The notes: generated from the sequence alone by a model not told the origin. A stretch of DNA of 64,000 nucleotides from Clostridia bacterium (GCA_017504405.1 JAFVRG010000019.1:1-64000); one strand, 5' to 3'; shown: positions 8,521 to 18,272, counted from the first letter of the stretch. A program made the numbers and translations.

Positions 8521-9270
8521 CTAACCCAGCAGTGCATCAAATACCAGCATAGCGCAAAAGCCGAAAAGCAGGGCAAATGCCCCCGCCTTACCGTTTTGCG
8601 AGCACGCCGAGGGTATCATCTCCTCGCTGATAACGTAAAGCATAGTACCCCCTGCGAATGCAAGCGCAAAGGGCAAAACTGCAACCGACACGCTGACTGC
8701 AAAATAACCGATGAGCGTGCCTAAAATCTCGACAGCCCCTGTGAGTGCCGCATAGAAAAAGGTTCTAAGTGGCTTTATTCCCACCGAAAGCATCGGCGCT
8801 ATAATAATCATTCCCTCGGGGATATTTTGCAGGGCTATTCCGCCCGCTATTATCAGCGCACGCACGTTATCCCCCGTACCGAAGCCGACGCCTGCCGCAA
8901 TGCCCTCGGGCAGATTATGTATGCCTATCGCAAGGACGAAAAGCATAACCCCCTCTGCCCTGCTCGCCTTACAGCCCCCATCGCTCGCCTCAACAGGCGT
9001 TTTCGGGTGAGGAATGAATTTGTCGATTAAAACGAGCAGAAACGCCCCCGAAAACATACCGAGGACGGTAGTAACTATTCCATAATCTCCGCCGTATTCG
9101 AGCGAGGGCAAAATCAGTCCGATTGCAGATGCCGCCAGCATCACGCCCGCCGCAAAGGCGAGGACTATATCGCCGAATTTGTCGGACACCCCCTTGAAAA
9201 CGAACCCGATAAGCGAGCCGAATATTGTCGCTCCGCCAACGCCGAGCGCCGTCAGTAAAACGATTTCCAT
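8521..9270 (-). CDS. ZIP family divalent metal transporter
   Basis: 249 residues, almost entirely membrane-spanning with about eight segments. Two typical ZIP metal-site motifs are present: HNLPEGIAAGVGFG and the following GGIALQNIPEGM, the transmembrane 4/5 pair that binds Zn or Fe. A short polar loop containing HPKTP lies between segments 3 and 4, shorter than the His-rich loop of ZupT. Length fits the bacterial GufA/ZupT subgroup. AAGGAG lies 7 nt before the ATG. Monocistronic by position; probably imports zinc, although substrate choice cannot be read from the sequence. Confidence 0.88.
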   Translation of the reverse strand: MEIVLLTALGVGGATIFGSLIGFVFKGVSDKFGDIVLAFAAGVMLAASAIGLILPSLEYGGDYGIVTTVLGMFSGAFLLVLIDKFIPHPKTPVEASDGGCKASRAEGVMLFVLAIGIHNLPEGIAAGVGFGTGDNVRALIIAGGIALQNIPEGMIIIAPMLSVGIKPLRTFFYAALTGAVEILGTLIGYFAVSVSVAVLPFALAFAGGTMLYVISEEMIPSACSQNGKAGAFALLFGFCAMLVFDALLG

Positions 9271-9352
9271 ATACTCTCCTTTATAGCTCCTTTAATTTTG
9301 AGTCCTTTGTAGCAGTATATAGAAAACGGGGGAAAATGCGACACCCTGCAAA

Positions 9353-9396
9353 TTAAAAAGAGAGCGAAGGGCGGGTGTGTTTTCCGCCTTTCGCTC
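9353..9396 (-). terminator. Terminator of the citrate-branch operon
   Basis: A 13-bp stem (9362-9374 with 9384-9396, one G-U pair) and a 9-nt loop, followed on the minus strand by TCTTTTTAA. It sits ~110 bp past the icd stop and closes the four-gene operon. Confidence 0.87.
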
Positions 9397-9503
9397 GCTG
9401 GGGTGGTTTTTTGTCCCTTTTCGGGCAAAAAATCCTTATAACTTGTTTTTGTCGGTTTTTATGCGTGAATTTTATAAAAGAGATTTTTCCTTAATCTGCG
9501 CCT

Positions 9504-10721
9504 TTACGCAAGAGCCCTTTCAAGCCTTTCACGGATAGCAACAATGAAATCTCTCGAATTAACGGCTCTTACCGAGGATTTATCTTCTACAAGTCCGACA
9601 AGGTCCTTTGTCATTACGCCGTCATTTAACGTCTGTATGCACGCCGTCTCAAGCTTATCCGCAAAATCGACGAGGTCACAAAGACCGTCAAGCTCGCCCC
9701 TCTTACGCAATGCGCCCGACCAGGCGTATATCGTAGCCATCGGGTTGGTTGAGGTTTCCTCGCCCTTGAGATAACGGTAGTAGTGCCTTGTAACCGTGCC
9801 GTGAGCCGCCTCATACTCGAACTTTCCGTCGGGGGAAACGAGCACCGAGGTCATCATAGCGAGAGAGCCGAATGCGGTGGAAACCATATCGCTCATTACG
9901 TCGCCGTCATAGTTCTTGCACGCCCATATAAATCCGCCCTCACTGCGTATAACACGAGCTACCGCATCGTCTATGAGGGTATAGAAATACTCGATACCAG
10001 CCTCCTTGAATTTGTCGGCGTAGTCGCTCTCGTAAATCTCCTGGAATATGAGCTTGAAGGTCTGGTCATACTGCTTGGATATTGTATCCTTGGTCGAGAA
10101 CCAGAGGTCCTGCTTGGTATTGAGTGCATACTGGAAGCAGGAGTGAGCAAAGGAGCGGATAGAGCTGTCCTTATTGTACGAGCCCTGCAAAACACCTGCA
10201 CACTCAAAATCGTATACCGTTTCACGGAAGCTCTCGTTGCCGTCCTTGTCGGTAAATACCAGCTCTGCCTTACCCTCTGCGGGAACACGGTACTCGGTTG
10301 CCTTATAAATATCGCCGTATGCGTGACGGGCAATGGTTATAGGCTTTTTCCAATTGCGGACTGCGGGCTTGATGCTGTCGATAAGGATAGGCGCACGGAA
10401 TACAGTTCCGTCAAGCACCGCACGGATAGTTCCGTTAGGGCTCTTCCACATCTCGGAGAGGTTATATTCCTCAACACGCTGACGGTTGGGGGTGATGGTT
10501 GCGCACTTTACCGCAACGCCGTATTTCTTCGTTGCCTCTGCGGAGTCAAAGGTTACCTTATCCTTAGTCTTTTCCCTCTCGACAAGTCCGAGGTCGTAAT
10601 ACTCGGTTTTCAAATCTATAAAGGGCAAAAGAAGCTCGTCCTTTATCATCTGCCACAAAATTCTGGTCATTTCATCCCCGTCCATTTCGACGAGGGGGGT
10701 TGTCATTCTAATCTTTTCCAT
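9504..10721 (-). CDS. icd: NADP-dependent isocitrate dehydrogenase
   Basis: 405 residues, the length of the eukaryote-like (subfamily II) homodimeric NADP-IDH. Visible family blocks: [20 protein letters not shown] at the N-terminus, the substrate segment [16 protein letters not shown], the metal-binding Asp block [18 protein letters not shown], and the cofactor loop [18 protein letters not shown]. The Arg/His in this loop fit NADP preference. It oxidises isocitrate to 2-oxoglutarate, the last step of the operon's branch to glutamate. GAGGT lies 9 nt before the ATG and 10 nt separate it from the aconitase stop. Last gene of the operon, followed by a strong terminator. Confidence 0.95.
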   Translation of the reverse strand: MEKIRMTTPLVEMDGDEMTRILWQMIKDELLLPFIDLKTEYYDLGLVEREKTKDKVTFDSAEATKKYGVAVKCATITPNRQRVEEYNLSEMWKSPNGTIRAVLDGTVFRAPILIDSIKPAVRNWKKPITIARHAYGDIYKATEYRVPAEGKAELVFTDKDGNESFRETVYDFECAGVLQGSYNKDSSIRSFAHSCFQYALNTKQDLWFSTKDTISKQYDQTFKLIFQEIYESDYADKFKEAGIEYFYTLIDDAVARVIRSEGGFIWACKNYDGDVMSDMVSTAFGSLAMMTSVLVSPDGKFEYEAAHGTVTRHYYRYLKGEETSTNPMATIYAWSGALRKRGELDGLCDLVDFADKLETACIQTLNDGVMTKDLVGLVEDKSSVRAVNSRDFIVAIRERLERALA

Positions 10722-10731
10722 TATAATTACC

Positions 10732-12660
10732 TCACTTGGAATTTCTCGTGTAGGGCAACAGACCGCCTGCCGTAAGTATTGCTATCTGCCTGTCGGTAAA
10801 TGAGCAGGTGACGGGGATTATTTCACCCGTTCTCTCGTTTTTGAGCGACATTTTTCCACTCCTCATTCCCTCGAACACGCCGATAAGAGTGAGGGCATCG
10901 TCCTGTGCGAGCCTGTCGTAATCCTCTGCGTTTTCAAAGGTTAAGGGCAGAATTCCCGCATTTATGAGGTTAGCCGCATGAATTCTCGCAAAGCTCTTCG
11001 CCACCACGGCACGTACTCCGAGGTAAAGGGGAACGAGCGCTGCGTGCTCTCTGGACGAGCCCTGACCGTAGTTAGAGCCGCCGACAATTATAGTCGAGCC
11101 TGCCTCCTTTGCCCTCTCGGAGAACTGCTCATCGCATACTGCAAAGCAGAATTTTGAGAGGTATGGGATATTTGAACGGTAGGGGAGTATCTTCGCTCCT
11201 GCGGGCATTATATGGTCGGTTGTGATGTTATCGCCAACCTTGAGCGTCAGCTTCGCCGCTATTTCGTCGGTGACGGGGTTAGCGTCGGGGAACGGCTTGA
11301 TATTCGGTCCACGCAGAACCTCAAGGCTCTTCGCCTCGTTTTCCTCTGCGGGCAGAAGAACTGCGCTGTCATTGACCTTGAATTTCTCGGGCATCTCGAT
11401 TTCGGGATAGTCGCCGAGGGTTCTCGGGTCGGTTATATAGCCTGTGAGGGCACTCGCCGCCGCAACCTCGGGGGATACGAGATAAACCTGTGCGTCACGG
11501 GTACCGCTTCTGCCCTCGAAGTTACGGTTGAAGGTACGCAGGGAAACTCCTGCCGAGTTGGGCGAAAATCCCATTCCGATACAGGGACCGCACGCACATT
11601 CAAGTATTCTTGCGCCTGCCTCTATCATATCCGAGAGCGCACCGCACTCGGAGAGCATCGTCAGAACCTGACGGGATCCGGGAGATACCGAGAGGCTGAC
11701 GGAATCGTCAATTTTCTTTCCTTTAAGTATAGCCGCAACACGGAGCATATCACGCAGCGACGAGTTGGTGCAGGAGCCGATACATACCTGATTTACCTTA
11801 ACATCGGACAGCTCCCTTGCGCTCTTGATATTGTCGGGGCTGTGGGGGCAAGCGAGCAGAGGCTCAACCTCGGAGAGGTTAATATCAATTACTCTGTCGT
11901 ATACCGCATCGGAATCGCTCGACAAAGGACGGTAAGCATCGCCTCTGCCCTGCGCTATGAGGAATTTCTCGGTTATTTCGTCGGAGGGGAATATAGAGGT
12001 GGTTGCGCCAAGCTCTGTACCCATATTGGTAATGGTCGCTCTTTCGGGAACGCTCAGGGTCTTTATTCCCTCGCCGCCCCACTCTACTATGTAGCCGACA
12101 CCGCCCTTTACAGAGAGTATCTTCAAGAGCTCAAGGCTGACGTCCTTTGCGCTCACCCAGGGGCGCAGAGCGCCTGTGAGGTTAACCTTTATCATTTTAG
12201 GCATGGTGATATAGTACGCACCGCCGCCCATTGCAACCGCAACGTCGAGTCCGCCTGCGCCCATTGCCAACATACCGATACCGCCGCCCGTAGGGGTGTG
12301 GCTGTCCGAGCCGATGAGCGTCATACCGGGAACGCCGAAGCGTTCAAGGTGAACCTGGTGGCAGATTCCGTTACCGGGGCGTGAGAAGCGGATGCCGTAT
12401 TTTTTCGCAACCGACTGTATATACCTGTGGTCGTCTGCGTTCTCAAAGCCCGATTGAAGTGTGTTGTGGTCAATGTAGGCAACCGAGAGCTTTGTTCTGA
12501 CTCTCGGAATACCGATAGCCTCAAATTCGAGGTACGCCATTGTACCCGTTGCATCCTGCGTGAGTGTCTGGTCTATTCGAAGGGCAATCTCCTTGCCCGC
12601 AACCATTTCGCCCTCGACGAGGTGCTCCTTAATAATTTTTTGTGCAATTGTAAGTCCCAT
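10732..12660 (-). CDS. Aconitate hydratase (Aquifex-type, ~640 residues)
   Basis: 642 residues, the short aconitase form (TIGR01342-like) found in Clostridia rather than the ~890-residue AcnA. Iron-sulfur cluster cysteines are seen in [12 protein letters not shown] and [17 protein letters not shown]. The substrate segment [20 protein letters not shown] and the C-terminal swivel domain [15 protein letters not shown] are intact. It interconverts citrate and isocitrate. The start ATG follows AGAGGA and lies 12 nt after the GntR gene; it is the third gene of the operon, between regulator and icd. Confidence 0.94.
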   Translation of the reverse strand: MGLTIAQKIIKEHLVEGEMVAGKEIALRIDQTLTQDATGTMAYLEFEAIGIPRVRTKLSVAYIDHNTLQSGFENADDHRYIQSVAKKYGIRFSRPGNGICHQVHLERFGVPGMTLIGSDSHTPTGGGIGMLAMGAGGLDVAVAMGGGAYYITMPKMIKVNLTGALRPWVSAKDVSLELLKILSVKGGVGYIVEWGGEGIKTLSVPERATITNMGTELGATTSIFPSDEITEKFLIAQGRGDAYRPLSSDSDAVYDRVIDINLSEVEPLLACPHSPDNIKSARELSDVKVNQVCIGSCTNSSLRDMLRVAAILKGKKIDDSVSLSVSPGSRQVLTMLSECGALSDMIEAGARILECACGPCIGMGFSPNSAGVSLRTFNRNFEGRSGTRDAQVYLVSPEVAAASALTGYITDPRTLGDYPEIEMPEKFKVNDSAVLLPAEENEAKSLEVLRGPNIKPFPDANPVTDEIAAKLTLKVGDNITTDHIMPAGAKILPYRSNIPYLSKFCFAVCDEQFSERAKEAGSTIIVGGSNYGQGSSREHAALVPLYLGVRAVVAKSFARIHAANLINAGILPLTFENAEDYDRLAQDDALTLIGVFEGMRSGKMSLKNERTGEIIPVTCSFTDRQIAILTAGGLLPYTRNSK

Positions 12661-12672
12661 ATATCTTCCTCT

Positions 12673-13323
12673 TTATAAATTTTTAACTGCTTGTGAAATG
12701 AGAATGCTCTTCTTCGCATTTTCAACGTGCTTTACCGTCAGGCGCTCTGCGAGATCGGCATCGTGCGCACGGAGCGCACCGAGAATTTCTCTGTGCTCCG
12801 CAACCGCAGCCCTCGCTCTGTCTGCGCTCTCAACCGACACACGGCGGAACCTTTGTACCTTTCGGTGCAAATCCGTCAAAAGATTTTCTATTATTCTGCT
12901 GTCGGCGTAGGAGTATATCAGATGATGAAATTCGCTGTCGAGGTTTTTTATGCGGTCGGATGCGCCCTTCTCGGTATAGTATTCCTGCAAATCAAGGGTT
13001 TCTGCGAGCCGTGATAGCTGCTCGCCGGTAACCGTTTTGGCGCATATTGCGCTGGCAAGCCCCTCGAGGCGTATTCTCACGTCATAAATGTCGGATATAT
13101 CCTTTTTGGTTATGCCGATAACCTTAGAGCCCTTTCCGCTCTCCTCAACCAGCCCCTCCTGCCGCAGGCGTGTGAGCGCCTCTCTTATCGGAGTTCGGCT
13201 GACGCCGAGCATAGCCGACAGCTTGAGCTCGGATATAATATCACCTCTGGCAAAGGTGCCGTTGAGTATATCCTCCTCTATCCTGTCGAAAACCACGTCT
13301 GCAATTGATACCGACTTATCCAT
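12673..13323 (-). CDS. GntR-family regulator with FCD (FadR-type) domain
   Basis: 216 residues. N-terminal winged HTH at about 8-72 (LSAMLGVSRTPIREALTRLR), then an all-helical FCD ligand domain with the metal-binding residues expected from family pattern (D and H in LDSEFHHLIYSYADS; H in VAEHREIL; H in VKHVENAKK). FCD regulators commonly bind organic acids, so citrate or another pathway acid is a reasonable inferred effector. It overlaps the 3' end of the Re-citrate synthase gene by 8 nt and lies inside the operon whose promoter carries a GntR-type operator, so it very likely controls its own operon. Confidence 0.9.
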   Translation of the reverse strand: MDKSVSIADVVFDRIEEDILNGTFARGDIISELKLSAMLGVSRTPIREALTRLRQEGLVEESGKGSKVIGITKKDISDIYDVRIRLEGLASAICAKTVTGEQLSRLAETLDLQEYYTEKGASDRIKNLDSEFHHLIYSYADSRIIENLLTDLHRKVQRFRRVSVESADRARAAVAEHREILGALRAHDADLAERLTVKHVENAKKSILISQAVKNL

Positions 13324-14707
13324 TTATTCCACCGTGATTTGAGAGATGGGCAAATTCCTTAATCTTCTCCTCCATCTCCGCATCCGAGATTGAATTCTGA
13401 CGTCCGTTCTCGTATTCCTCATCAACCCAGCTCTTGATTGCGAGGACGAGAGGGTCACGCTTATCAATCTGATTATCCTTTCCGAACATAAAATGCTCGT
13501 TTAACCAGTACGCTATACCTGCAAGTCCCGAGGTTTTGGTAATCATAACGCCCGCACCTCTGTTAAGTATCTTCTTGGTGTTGAATATGTTGTAGATTTC
13601 CTCGTCCTTCAGAAGTCCGTCTGCGTGTATTCCCGCACGGGTGACGTTAAAATTCTTACCTACAAACGGAGTCATCGGCGGTATCTCGTAGCCGATTTTG
13701 CGCTTGAAGAACTCGGCAATATCGGTTATTGCCGTTGTGTCCATTCCGTCGAGCGTGCCCTTGAGCGAGGCATACTCAAATACCATTGCCTCAAGAGGAA
13801 TATTTCCCGTTCTCTCGCCAATTCCGAGCAGCGAGCAGTTGACTGCGCTCGCTCCGTACAGCCAAGCCGACGAGGCGTTCGTAACCGCCTTGTAGAAGTC
13901 ATTGTGTCCGTGCCATTCGAGCATCTCGGACGGAACGTCGGAATAATGCTGAAGTCCGTAAACTATACCGGGAACGCTCCTCGGCAGGGCAACCTCGGTG
14001 TATGGAACGCCGTAGCCCATAGTGTCACAGGCACGGATTTTTACAGGTATGCCCGCATCCTTCGACATCTTCTGAAGCTCGTTGACAAACGGAACAACAA
14101 AGCCGTAGAAATCCGCTCTCGTTATATCCTCAAGATGGCAACGGGGGCGTATTCCTGCCTCAAATGCATCGTGAACGGCGGAGAGGTAGAGCTTCATTGC
14201 CTCGCTTCTCGTCATTTTCAGCTTCTTGAATATATGGTAGTCGGAGGAGCTGACCAAAATTCCCGTTTCCTTTATATCCATATCACGGACGAGCTTGAAG
14301 TCCTCCTTGCTCGCACGTATCCAGGTGGTGATTTCGGGAAATTTCAGTCCCAGCTCACGGCATTTCTCAACAGCATCTCTGTCCTTTTTGCTGTATATGA
14401 AAAACTCGGTCTGGCGTATAATCCCCTTCGGTCCTCCAAGGCGTGACATCAGCTTGTAAAGCTCGACTATCTCCTCAACCGTGTACGGCTCAACCGATTG
14501 CTGTCCGTCACGCATCGTCGTGTCGGTTATGAATATTTCCTCGGGCATTCCGATAGGCACACGCCTATGGTTGAACGCAACCTTCGGCACCTCATCGTAG
14601 GGGTAAACCTCTCGGTAGAGATTAGGCTCGGAAACGTCCTGGAGCTGATATTTATAGCTCTTCTGCTCCAATAAGTTTGTTTTCTTGGATATTTCTATCA
14701 TTGTCAT
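13316..14707 (-). CDS. (Re)-citrate synthase (LeuA/DRE-TIM metallolyase family)
   Basis: 463 residues. The DRE-TIM barrel begins with ITDTTMRDGQQSVEPYTVEE and continues with GIIRQTEFFIYSKKDRDA and RPRCHLEDITRADFYGFVVP, which are characteristic of the Re-citrate synthases first characterised in Clostridium kluyveri rather than of isopropylmalate synthase. The barrel's metal-binding pair appears as WHGHND. There is no LeuA regulatory domain. It would condense acetyl-CoA and oxaloacetate to citrate; aconitase and NADP-IDH follow in the same operon. Two start codons are possible (14707 or 14701); AAAGGA fits the first. First gene behind the operator-bearing promoter. Confidence 0.88.
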   Translation of the reverse strand: MTMIEISKKTNLLEQKSYKYQLQDVSEPNLYREVYPYDEVPKVAFNHRRVPIGMPEEIFITDTTMRDGQQSVEPYTVEEIVELYKLMSRLGGPKGIIRQTEFFIYSKKDRDAVEKCRELGLKFPEITTWIRASKEDFKLVRDMDIKETGILVSSSDYHIFKKLKMTRSEAMKLYLSAVHDAFEAGIRPRCHLEDITRADFYGFVVPFVNELQKMSKDAGIPVKIRACDTMGYGVPYTEVALPRSVPGIVYGLQHYSDVPSEMLEWHGHNDFYKAVTNASSAWLYGASAVNCSLLGIGERTGNIPLEAMVFEYASLKGTLDGMDTTAITDIAEFFKRKIGYEIPPMTPFVGKNFNVTRAGIHADGLLKDEEIYNIFNTKKILNRGAGVMITKTSGLAGIAYWLNEHFMFGKDNQIDKRDPLVLAIKSWVDEEYENGRQNSISDAEMEEKIKEFAHLSNHGGING

Positions 14708-14721
14708 TTATCCTTTCGTAG

Positions 14722-14746
14722 TTGTATACCTGTATACAAGTATACA
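14722..14746 (-). promoter_or_regulatory. GntR-type operator of the citrate operon
   Basis: TTGTATAC-CT-GTATACAA (14722-14739) is a perfect 8-bp inverted repeat with a 2-bp spacer. It overlaps a second one, TGTATAC-AA-GTATACA (14731-14746). Half sites recur at ~9-bp steps. The site overlaps the -10 element, so binding would block transcription. Operators of this shape are typical of FadR/GntR regulators; the gene for one is second in the operon. Confidence 0.85.
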
Positions 14747-14767
14747 ATGCAATTTGGGGTTTGTCAA
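14739..14767 (-). promoter_or_regulatory. Promoter of the Re-citrate synthase operon
   Basis: Minus strand TTGACA (14767-14762), 17-bp spacer, TATACT (14744-14739). The -10 hexamer is part of the operator palindrome. The start codon is only ~32 bp downstream. Confidence 0.88.
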
Positions 14768-14820
14768 TAGATTTTCCGAAATATGCGTATATTTTTACGT
14801 AATCTATATTTAAGTTGGCA

Positions 14821-14962
14821 TTTTCCATTGAAACAGCTGTTTTGGTGAGGCGCATTTTTGTATTTAAATCGGATTTTCCATTGAAACGGCTGTTTTGGTA
14901 TGGTGCATTTTGTATTTAAATCGGGGTTTTCTATTGAAATGGCTTCTTTCGTGTGCTATAAT
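14821..14962. repeat. 53-bp tandem repeat, about 2.7 copies
   Basis: Units begin at 14821, 14874 and 14927, each starting TTTTCCATTGAAACRGCTGT (TTTTCTATTGAAATGGCTTC in the third), then a G-rich stretch and TGTATTTAAATCGG. The third copy is partial and diverges into TATAAT, forming the promoter of the ABC exporter gene. Confidence 0.85.
14934..14962 (+). promoter_or_regulatory. Promoter of the ABC exporter gene
   Basis: TTGAAA (14934-14939), 17-bp spacer, TATAAT (14957-14962). The -35 box belongs to the 53-bp repeat unit. The 5' leader contains a CCGAGA/TCTCGG stem (14973-14992) and GGCGctgtGCC just before the ribosome site. Confidence 0.8.
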
Positions 14963-15032
14963 TATTCTGTTGCCGAGAGGATTTTTTCTCGGTTATAACT
15001 GATTTTGTTTGGCGCTGTGCCAAGGAGAATAT

Positions 15033-16787
15033 ATGATTAAAGAAAAACACAAAAAGGGGAAGCTCCGTCGCTTTCTGCCCTATTACAAAAAATATCTGCC
15101 CACTATGATATTCGATTTATTCTGTGCGGCGCTGACAACCGCCTGCGAGCTGGCTCTGCCTATGATAGTGAGGGAAATCACGAGCGTCGCCACAACCGAC
15201 ATAGCCTCGCTCACGCTCACGCTGGTATTAAGGCTCGGGGCGCTCTATTTTGCCCTTAAATTGGTGGACACCGCCGCATACTACTACATGAGCTCTATCG
15301 GTCACATTATGGGAACGAAGATAGAAACCGATATGCGCCGTGATTTGTTTGCGCATTACCAGCGCCTCTCCTTTTCATTTTATGACGAGGCGAAGGTCGG
15401 CGCTCTCATGTCACGCATAACCACCGATTTGTTTGACGTCACCGAATTTTCGCATCACTGCCCCGAGGAATTTTTCATTGCGGGAATAAAGCTCACGGTG
15501 TCCTTCACCCTGCTATGCACTATGAGCATTCCCTTAACGCTCATAGTATTCGCAACCGTACCCGTTATGCTGGTTGTTCTGACAGTTTTCCGCAGAAAAA
15601 TGAAGCAAACGCTCAAGAGCTCGAAGGCGCAGATTGCAACGATAAACGCCTCGGTTGAGGACAGTCTGCTCGGCATACGTGTCGTTCAGGCGTTCTCGGG
15701 CGAGAGCATTGAAAATGAAAAGTTTGAGAAGGGCAACCGCCGTTTTCTCTCTATAAACAACACCCTCTACAAGGTTTTGGGCGGTTTTCATTCCTGCACG
15801 AGATTTTTCGACGGCGCTATGTACGTTGTCGTCGTCGTGGCGGGCGCAGGATTTTTAATGAAGGGCAAAATCACCCCTGCCGACTACGTTGCGTACCTGA
15901 TGTTCGTGAGTATGCTGATAGCCTCAGTTCGCAGGCTCGTTGAATTCAACGAGCAATTCCAACGTGGAATGACGGGTATTGAGCGCTTTTTTGAGGTTAT
16001 CGACACCCTGCCCGAAATACAGAATTCTCCCAACGCCGTCGAGATGGAAAAGGCTGTCGGCAATATTAAATTTGAAAACGTCAGCTTCTCATATTCGCCA
16101 AGTCTGCCCAAGGTTATAGAGGGGTTAAATCTTGACATAAAGGCGGGCGAGAGGCTCGCTCTCGTCGGTCCGTCGGGCGGCGGAAAAACCACGCTCTGCT
16201 CTCTCATTCCCCGTTTCTACGATGCGAGCGAGGGAAAAATCACTATTGACGGTATGGATATAAAAAACGCAACGCTTAGCTCCCTGCGTGCAAACGTGGG
16301 TGTGGTGGCGCAGGACGTCTACCTCTTTTCGGGCACTGTGAGGGAAAATATTTTGTACGGAAAGCCCGATGCAACCGATGAGGAAATAAGAGAGGCTGCC
16401 CGACTTGCAGGTGCTGACGAGTTCATCGAGAGCCTCGCCAACGGCTACGACACGTATGTTGGCGAGAGAGGCGTCAAGCTCTCGGGCGGACAAAAGCAGC
16501 GCATAGCGATAGCACGTGTATTTCTCAAAAATCCGCCGATACTCATTCTCGACGAGGCGACGAGCGCACTCGATAACGAGAGCGAGAGGCTGGTGCAGAA
16601 ATCACTCGAAAAGCTCTCGCACGGCAGAACGACCGTAACCATCGCTCACAGGCTGACGACTATCGTAAATTCCGACAGGATTTTAGTTCTCACCGACAAC
16701 GGAATCGAGGAAATGGGAACGCACAGAGAGCTGCTCGCCAAGGGCGGTCTTTACTCCCAGCTCTACGAGCTTTATTCACAAAACTGA
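15033..16787 (+). CDS. ABC transporter, fused permease and ATPase (MsbA/LmrA-like exporter)
   Basis: 584 residues from the ATG at 15033, chosen because AAGGAG lies 5 nt upstream; an in-frame TTG at 15009 has none. Residues ~20-310 form a six-helix type-1 exporter domain. The nucleotide-binding domain follows with Walker A GPSGGGKTT, Q-loop (GVVAQDVYLFSG), signature LSGGQKQRIAIAR, Walker B ILILDEATSA and the H-loop AHRLTT. A half-transporter of this form works as a homodimer or with a partner; no second half-transporter is adjacent, so a homodimer is likely. Substrate cannot be deduced. Confidence 0.93.
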   Translation: MIKEKHKKGKLRRFLPYYKKYLPTMIFDLFCAALTTACELALPMIVREITSVATTDIASLTLTLVLRLGALYFALKLVDTAAYYYMSSIGHIMGTKIETDMRRDLFAHYQRLSFSFYDEAKVGALMSRITTDLFDVTEFSHHCPEEFFIAGIKLTVSFTLLCTMSIPLTLIVFATVPVMLVVLTVFRRKMKQTLKSSKAQIATINASVEDSLLGIRVVQAFSGESIENEKFEKGNRRFLSINNTLYKVLGGFHSCTRFFDGAMYVVVVVAGAGFLMKGKITPADYVAYLMFVSMLIASVRRLVEFNEQFQRGMTGIERFFEVIDTLPEIQNSPNAVEMEKAVGNIKFENVSFSYSPSLPKVIEGLNLDIKAGERLALVGPSGGGKTTLCSLIPRFYDASEGKITIDGMDIKNATLSSLRANVGVVAQDVYLFSGTVRENILYGKPDATDEEIREAARLAGADEFIESLANGYDTYVGERGVKLSGGQKQRIAIARVFLKNPPILILDEATSALDNESERLVQKSLEKLSHGRTTVTIAHRLTTIVNSDRILVLTDNGIEEMGTHRELLAKGGLYSQLYELYSQN

Positions 16788-16820
16788 GCTCTCGCCTGAT
16801 TTTTGCAAATATAATCGCAT

Positions 16821-16918
16821 TTTGGTACAACCGTAAACAAAAAAGTGAGGTACAACAAGGTATCTCACTTTTAATTTTCCCTTTGCAAAAGTTTTTGCTA
16901 AGCTTTTTTCAAAAAGCG
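16821..16918. repeat. Dispersed terminator element, copy B (inverted)
   Basis: Reverse-oriented copy: read on the minus strand it gives GCTTTTTTGAAAAAAGC-like flank, GCAAAAACTTTTGCAAAGG, an AAAGTGAGATACC / GGTACCTCACTTT-like stem and TTTTGTTTACGGTTGTACC. It lies between the convergent ABC exporter and metallophosphoesterase genes, where it can terminate both. Confidence 0.75.
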
Positions 16919-16928
16919 CTTATTTTTC

Positions 16929-18056
16929 TTAATACTCAACCTCTCGGCTCTCGCCTCTGCCGATACGGGTTATATAGATTTTGCGCTTTTCACGGTCTAC
17001 CGTGTAAATATCGAACAAAAGCTCTGAGGGAGTGCCGTCAACTCGCAGGGGGTCCTTTCTGTACATAACGCAGTTGGCGGTTTCAATATAGGTCAGCCCG
17101 TCCTCCTTAATTACCCAGTCGGAATGGTCGTGGCCGAGGAGAGTTGCTATTATTTCCCCTCTCGTTACGTCCGAAAAGTCGGCGGATATATCGAGCTCGA
17201 GGTGCTTCTCATCGCTCTTATACTCGAACTTTTCGCCGTTTTTGTATGCTACGATCAGTCCGTGCATAGGATTAAGACGGCGGCGTGTGGTGTCCCACTC
17301 ACGCTCGAAGGGCATTACGTGGGTAACAAATACTATTCCCCAGCCCTCCTCGTCAAATCTGAGCGCCTCGTTTATAACGAAATCAAACTGCTTTTGCGAA
17401 TACGCATAATCGTGCTGTCCCTCAAACAGGAGCTTACCGTTCTCATCGGTAACGTCAAGGGGTACATCACAGGGGTCGAGTATGACAAAGCGTACCTTCG
17501 CCACACTGTCGTCCATGTAGTAGTAAAGACCGCCGTCGGACGCAAATTTTGCGCCCATACTCTTCAATTGATTATAAAGGAGATTGTAGCGCTCCTTCTG
17601 CGTTAAGTGATTGCACCAATCGCTCTCCTTTTCGATATAGTATCTGTCCCATATCGTTCCGTCGTCGTGGTTTCCGTTTGCGGGCAGATAATTTAACCCC
17701 TCAAGCTCTTGGCGCAAAAGATTGTAGCAACGTGCCTTATACTCCTTTTTGCCCTCGTTAGTCAGATCCCCTCCTAAAATGAGGCGGTCAACGCCCGTGC
17801 GCTTGGATATTTCTCTGAACGCATTTACCGTCCTTTTCCAGCGCAGGCGGTGGTTTTCGTTATCTGCGAGGTGAATGTCAGCCATAAAGCCAAACGAAAC
17901 CGTATTATAGCCCTGATTTTTGAATATTTCATAGGATTTCTCCTCGACCTCACGCTCTATGTAGTCGGGATACTCGTCCGTCGTCGAGAGTGGCGGACAA
18001 ACGTATCCCACGCCCTCGTAGCCGAGCTCCCTGTAATGCTCCTTTGGGTATTGCAT
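16929..18056 (-). CDS. Calcineurin-like metallophosphoesterase
   Basis: 375 residues with all five metallophosphoesterase motifs in order: DxH in MADIHLADN, GGDLTN, GNHDD, the FVTHVMPF histidine and LGHDHSDW. No signal peptide or membrane segment, so cytoplasmic. The C-terminal ~60 residues (TIETANCVMYRKDPL onward) are a separate short region. GGAG lies ~6 nt before the ATG. Such enzymes hydrolyse phosphomono- or diesters; the substrate cannot be inferred. The gene stands alone, convergent to the ABC exporter. Confidence 0.85.
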   Translation of the reverse strand: MQYPKEHYRELGYEGVGYVCPPLSTTDEYPDYIEREVEEKSYEIFKNQGYNTVSFGFMADIHLADNENHRLRWKRTVNAFREISKRTGVDRLILGGDLTNEGKKEYKARCYNLLRQELEGLNYLPANGNHDDGTIWDRYYIEKESDWCNHLTQKERYNLLYNQLKSMGAKFASDGGLYYYMDDSVAKVRFVILDPCDVPLDVTDENGKLLFEGQHDYAYSQKQFDFVINEALRFDEEGWGIVFVTHVMPFEREWDTTRRRLNPMHGLIVAYKNGEKFEYKSDEKHLELDISADFSDVTRGEIIATLLGHDHSDWVIKEDGLTYIETANCVMYRKDPLRVDGTPSELLFDIYTVDREKRKIYITRIGRGESREVEY

Positions 18057-18206
18057 AATAATCTCCTTTTCTGTCTTTGATGATTAAATTATACCACAAA
18101 ATCCCTGTGTGTCAATATTTTATAAGGCTTTTAATCCTTTATTTTGTCAGATTGAACAATATTTGAGCTTTTCGTTTGTGCTGATTGACGAAAAAGTGGG
18201 TTTCCA

Positions 18207-18235
18207 TTGACTTTAACTTGCGTGTGTGATAAAAT
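18207..18235 (+). promoter_or_regulatory. Promoter of the lipoprotein at 18273
   Basis: TTGACT (18207-18212), 17-bp spacer, TAAAAT (18230-18235). It gives a ~30-nt leader ending in AAGGAG. Confidence 0.75.
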
Positions 18236-18272
18236 TTTATATGTGTAAAACACGATATTTAAGGAGAAGAAA

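Noticed and set aside
8269..8724. Plus-strand open frame starting in the rlmB-ZIP gap
   Set aside because: It runs through the dispersed terminator element into the ZIP gene antisense; composition and lack of a start signal argue against it.
9783..10775. Plus-strand open frame opposite isocitrate dehydrogenase
   Set aside because: Antisense shadow with no ribosome site or recognised domain.
11212..12384. Plus-strand open frame of 390 codons opposite aconitase
   Set aside because: Antisense shadow of a well-conserved gene; no family pattern, no start signals.
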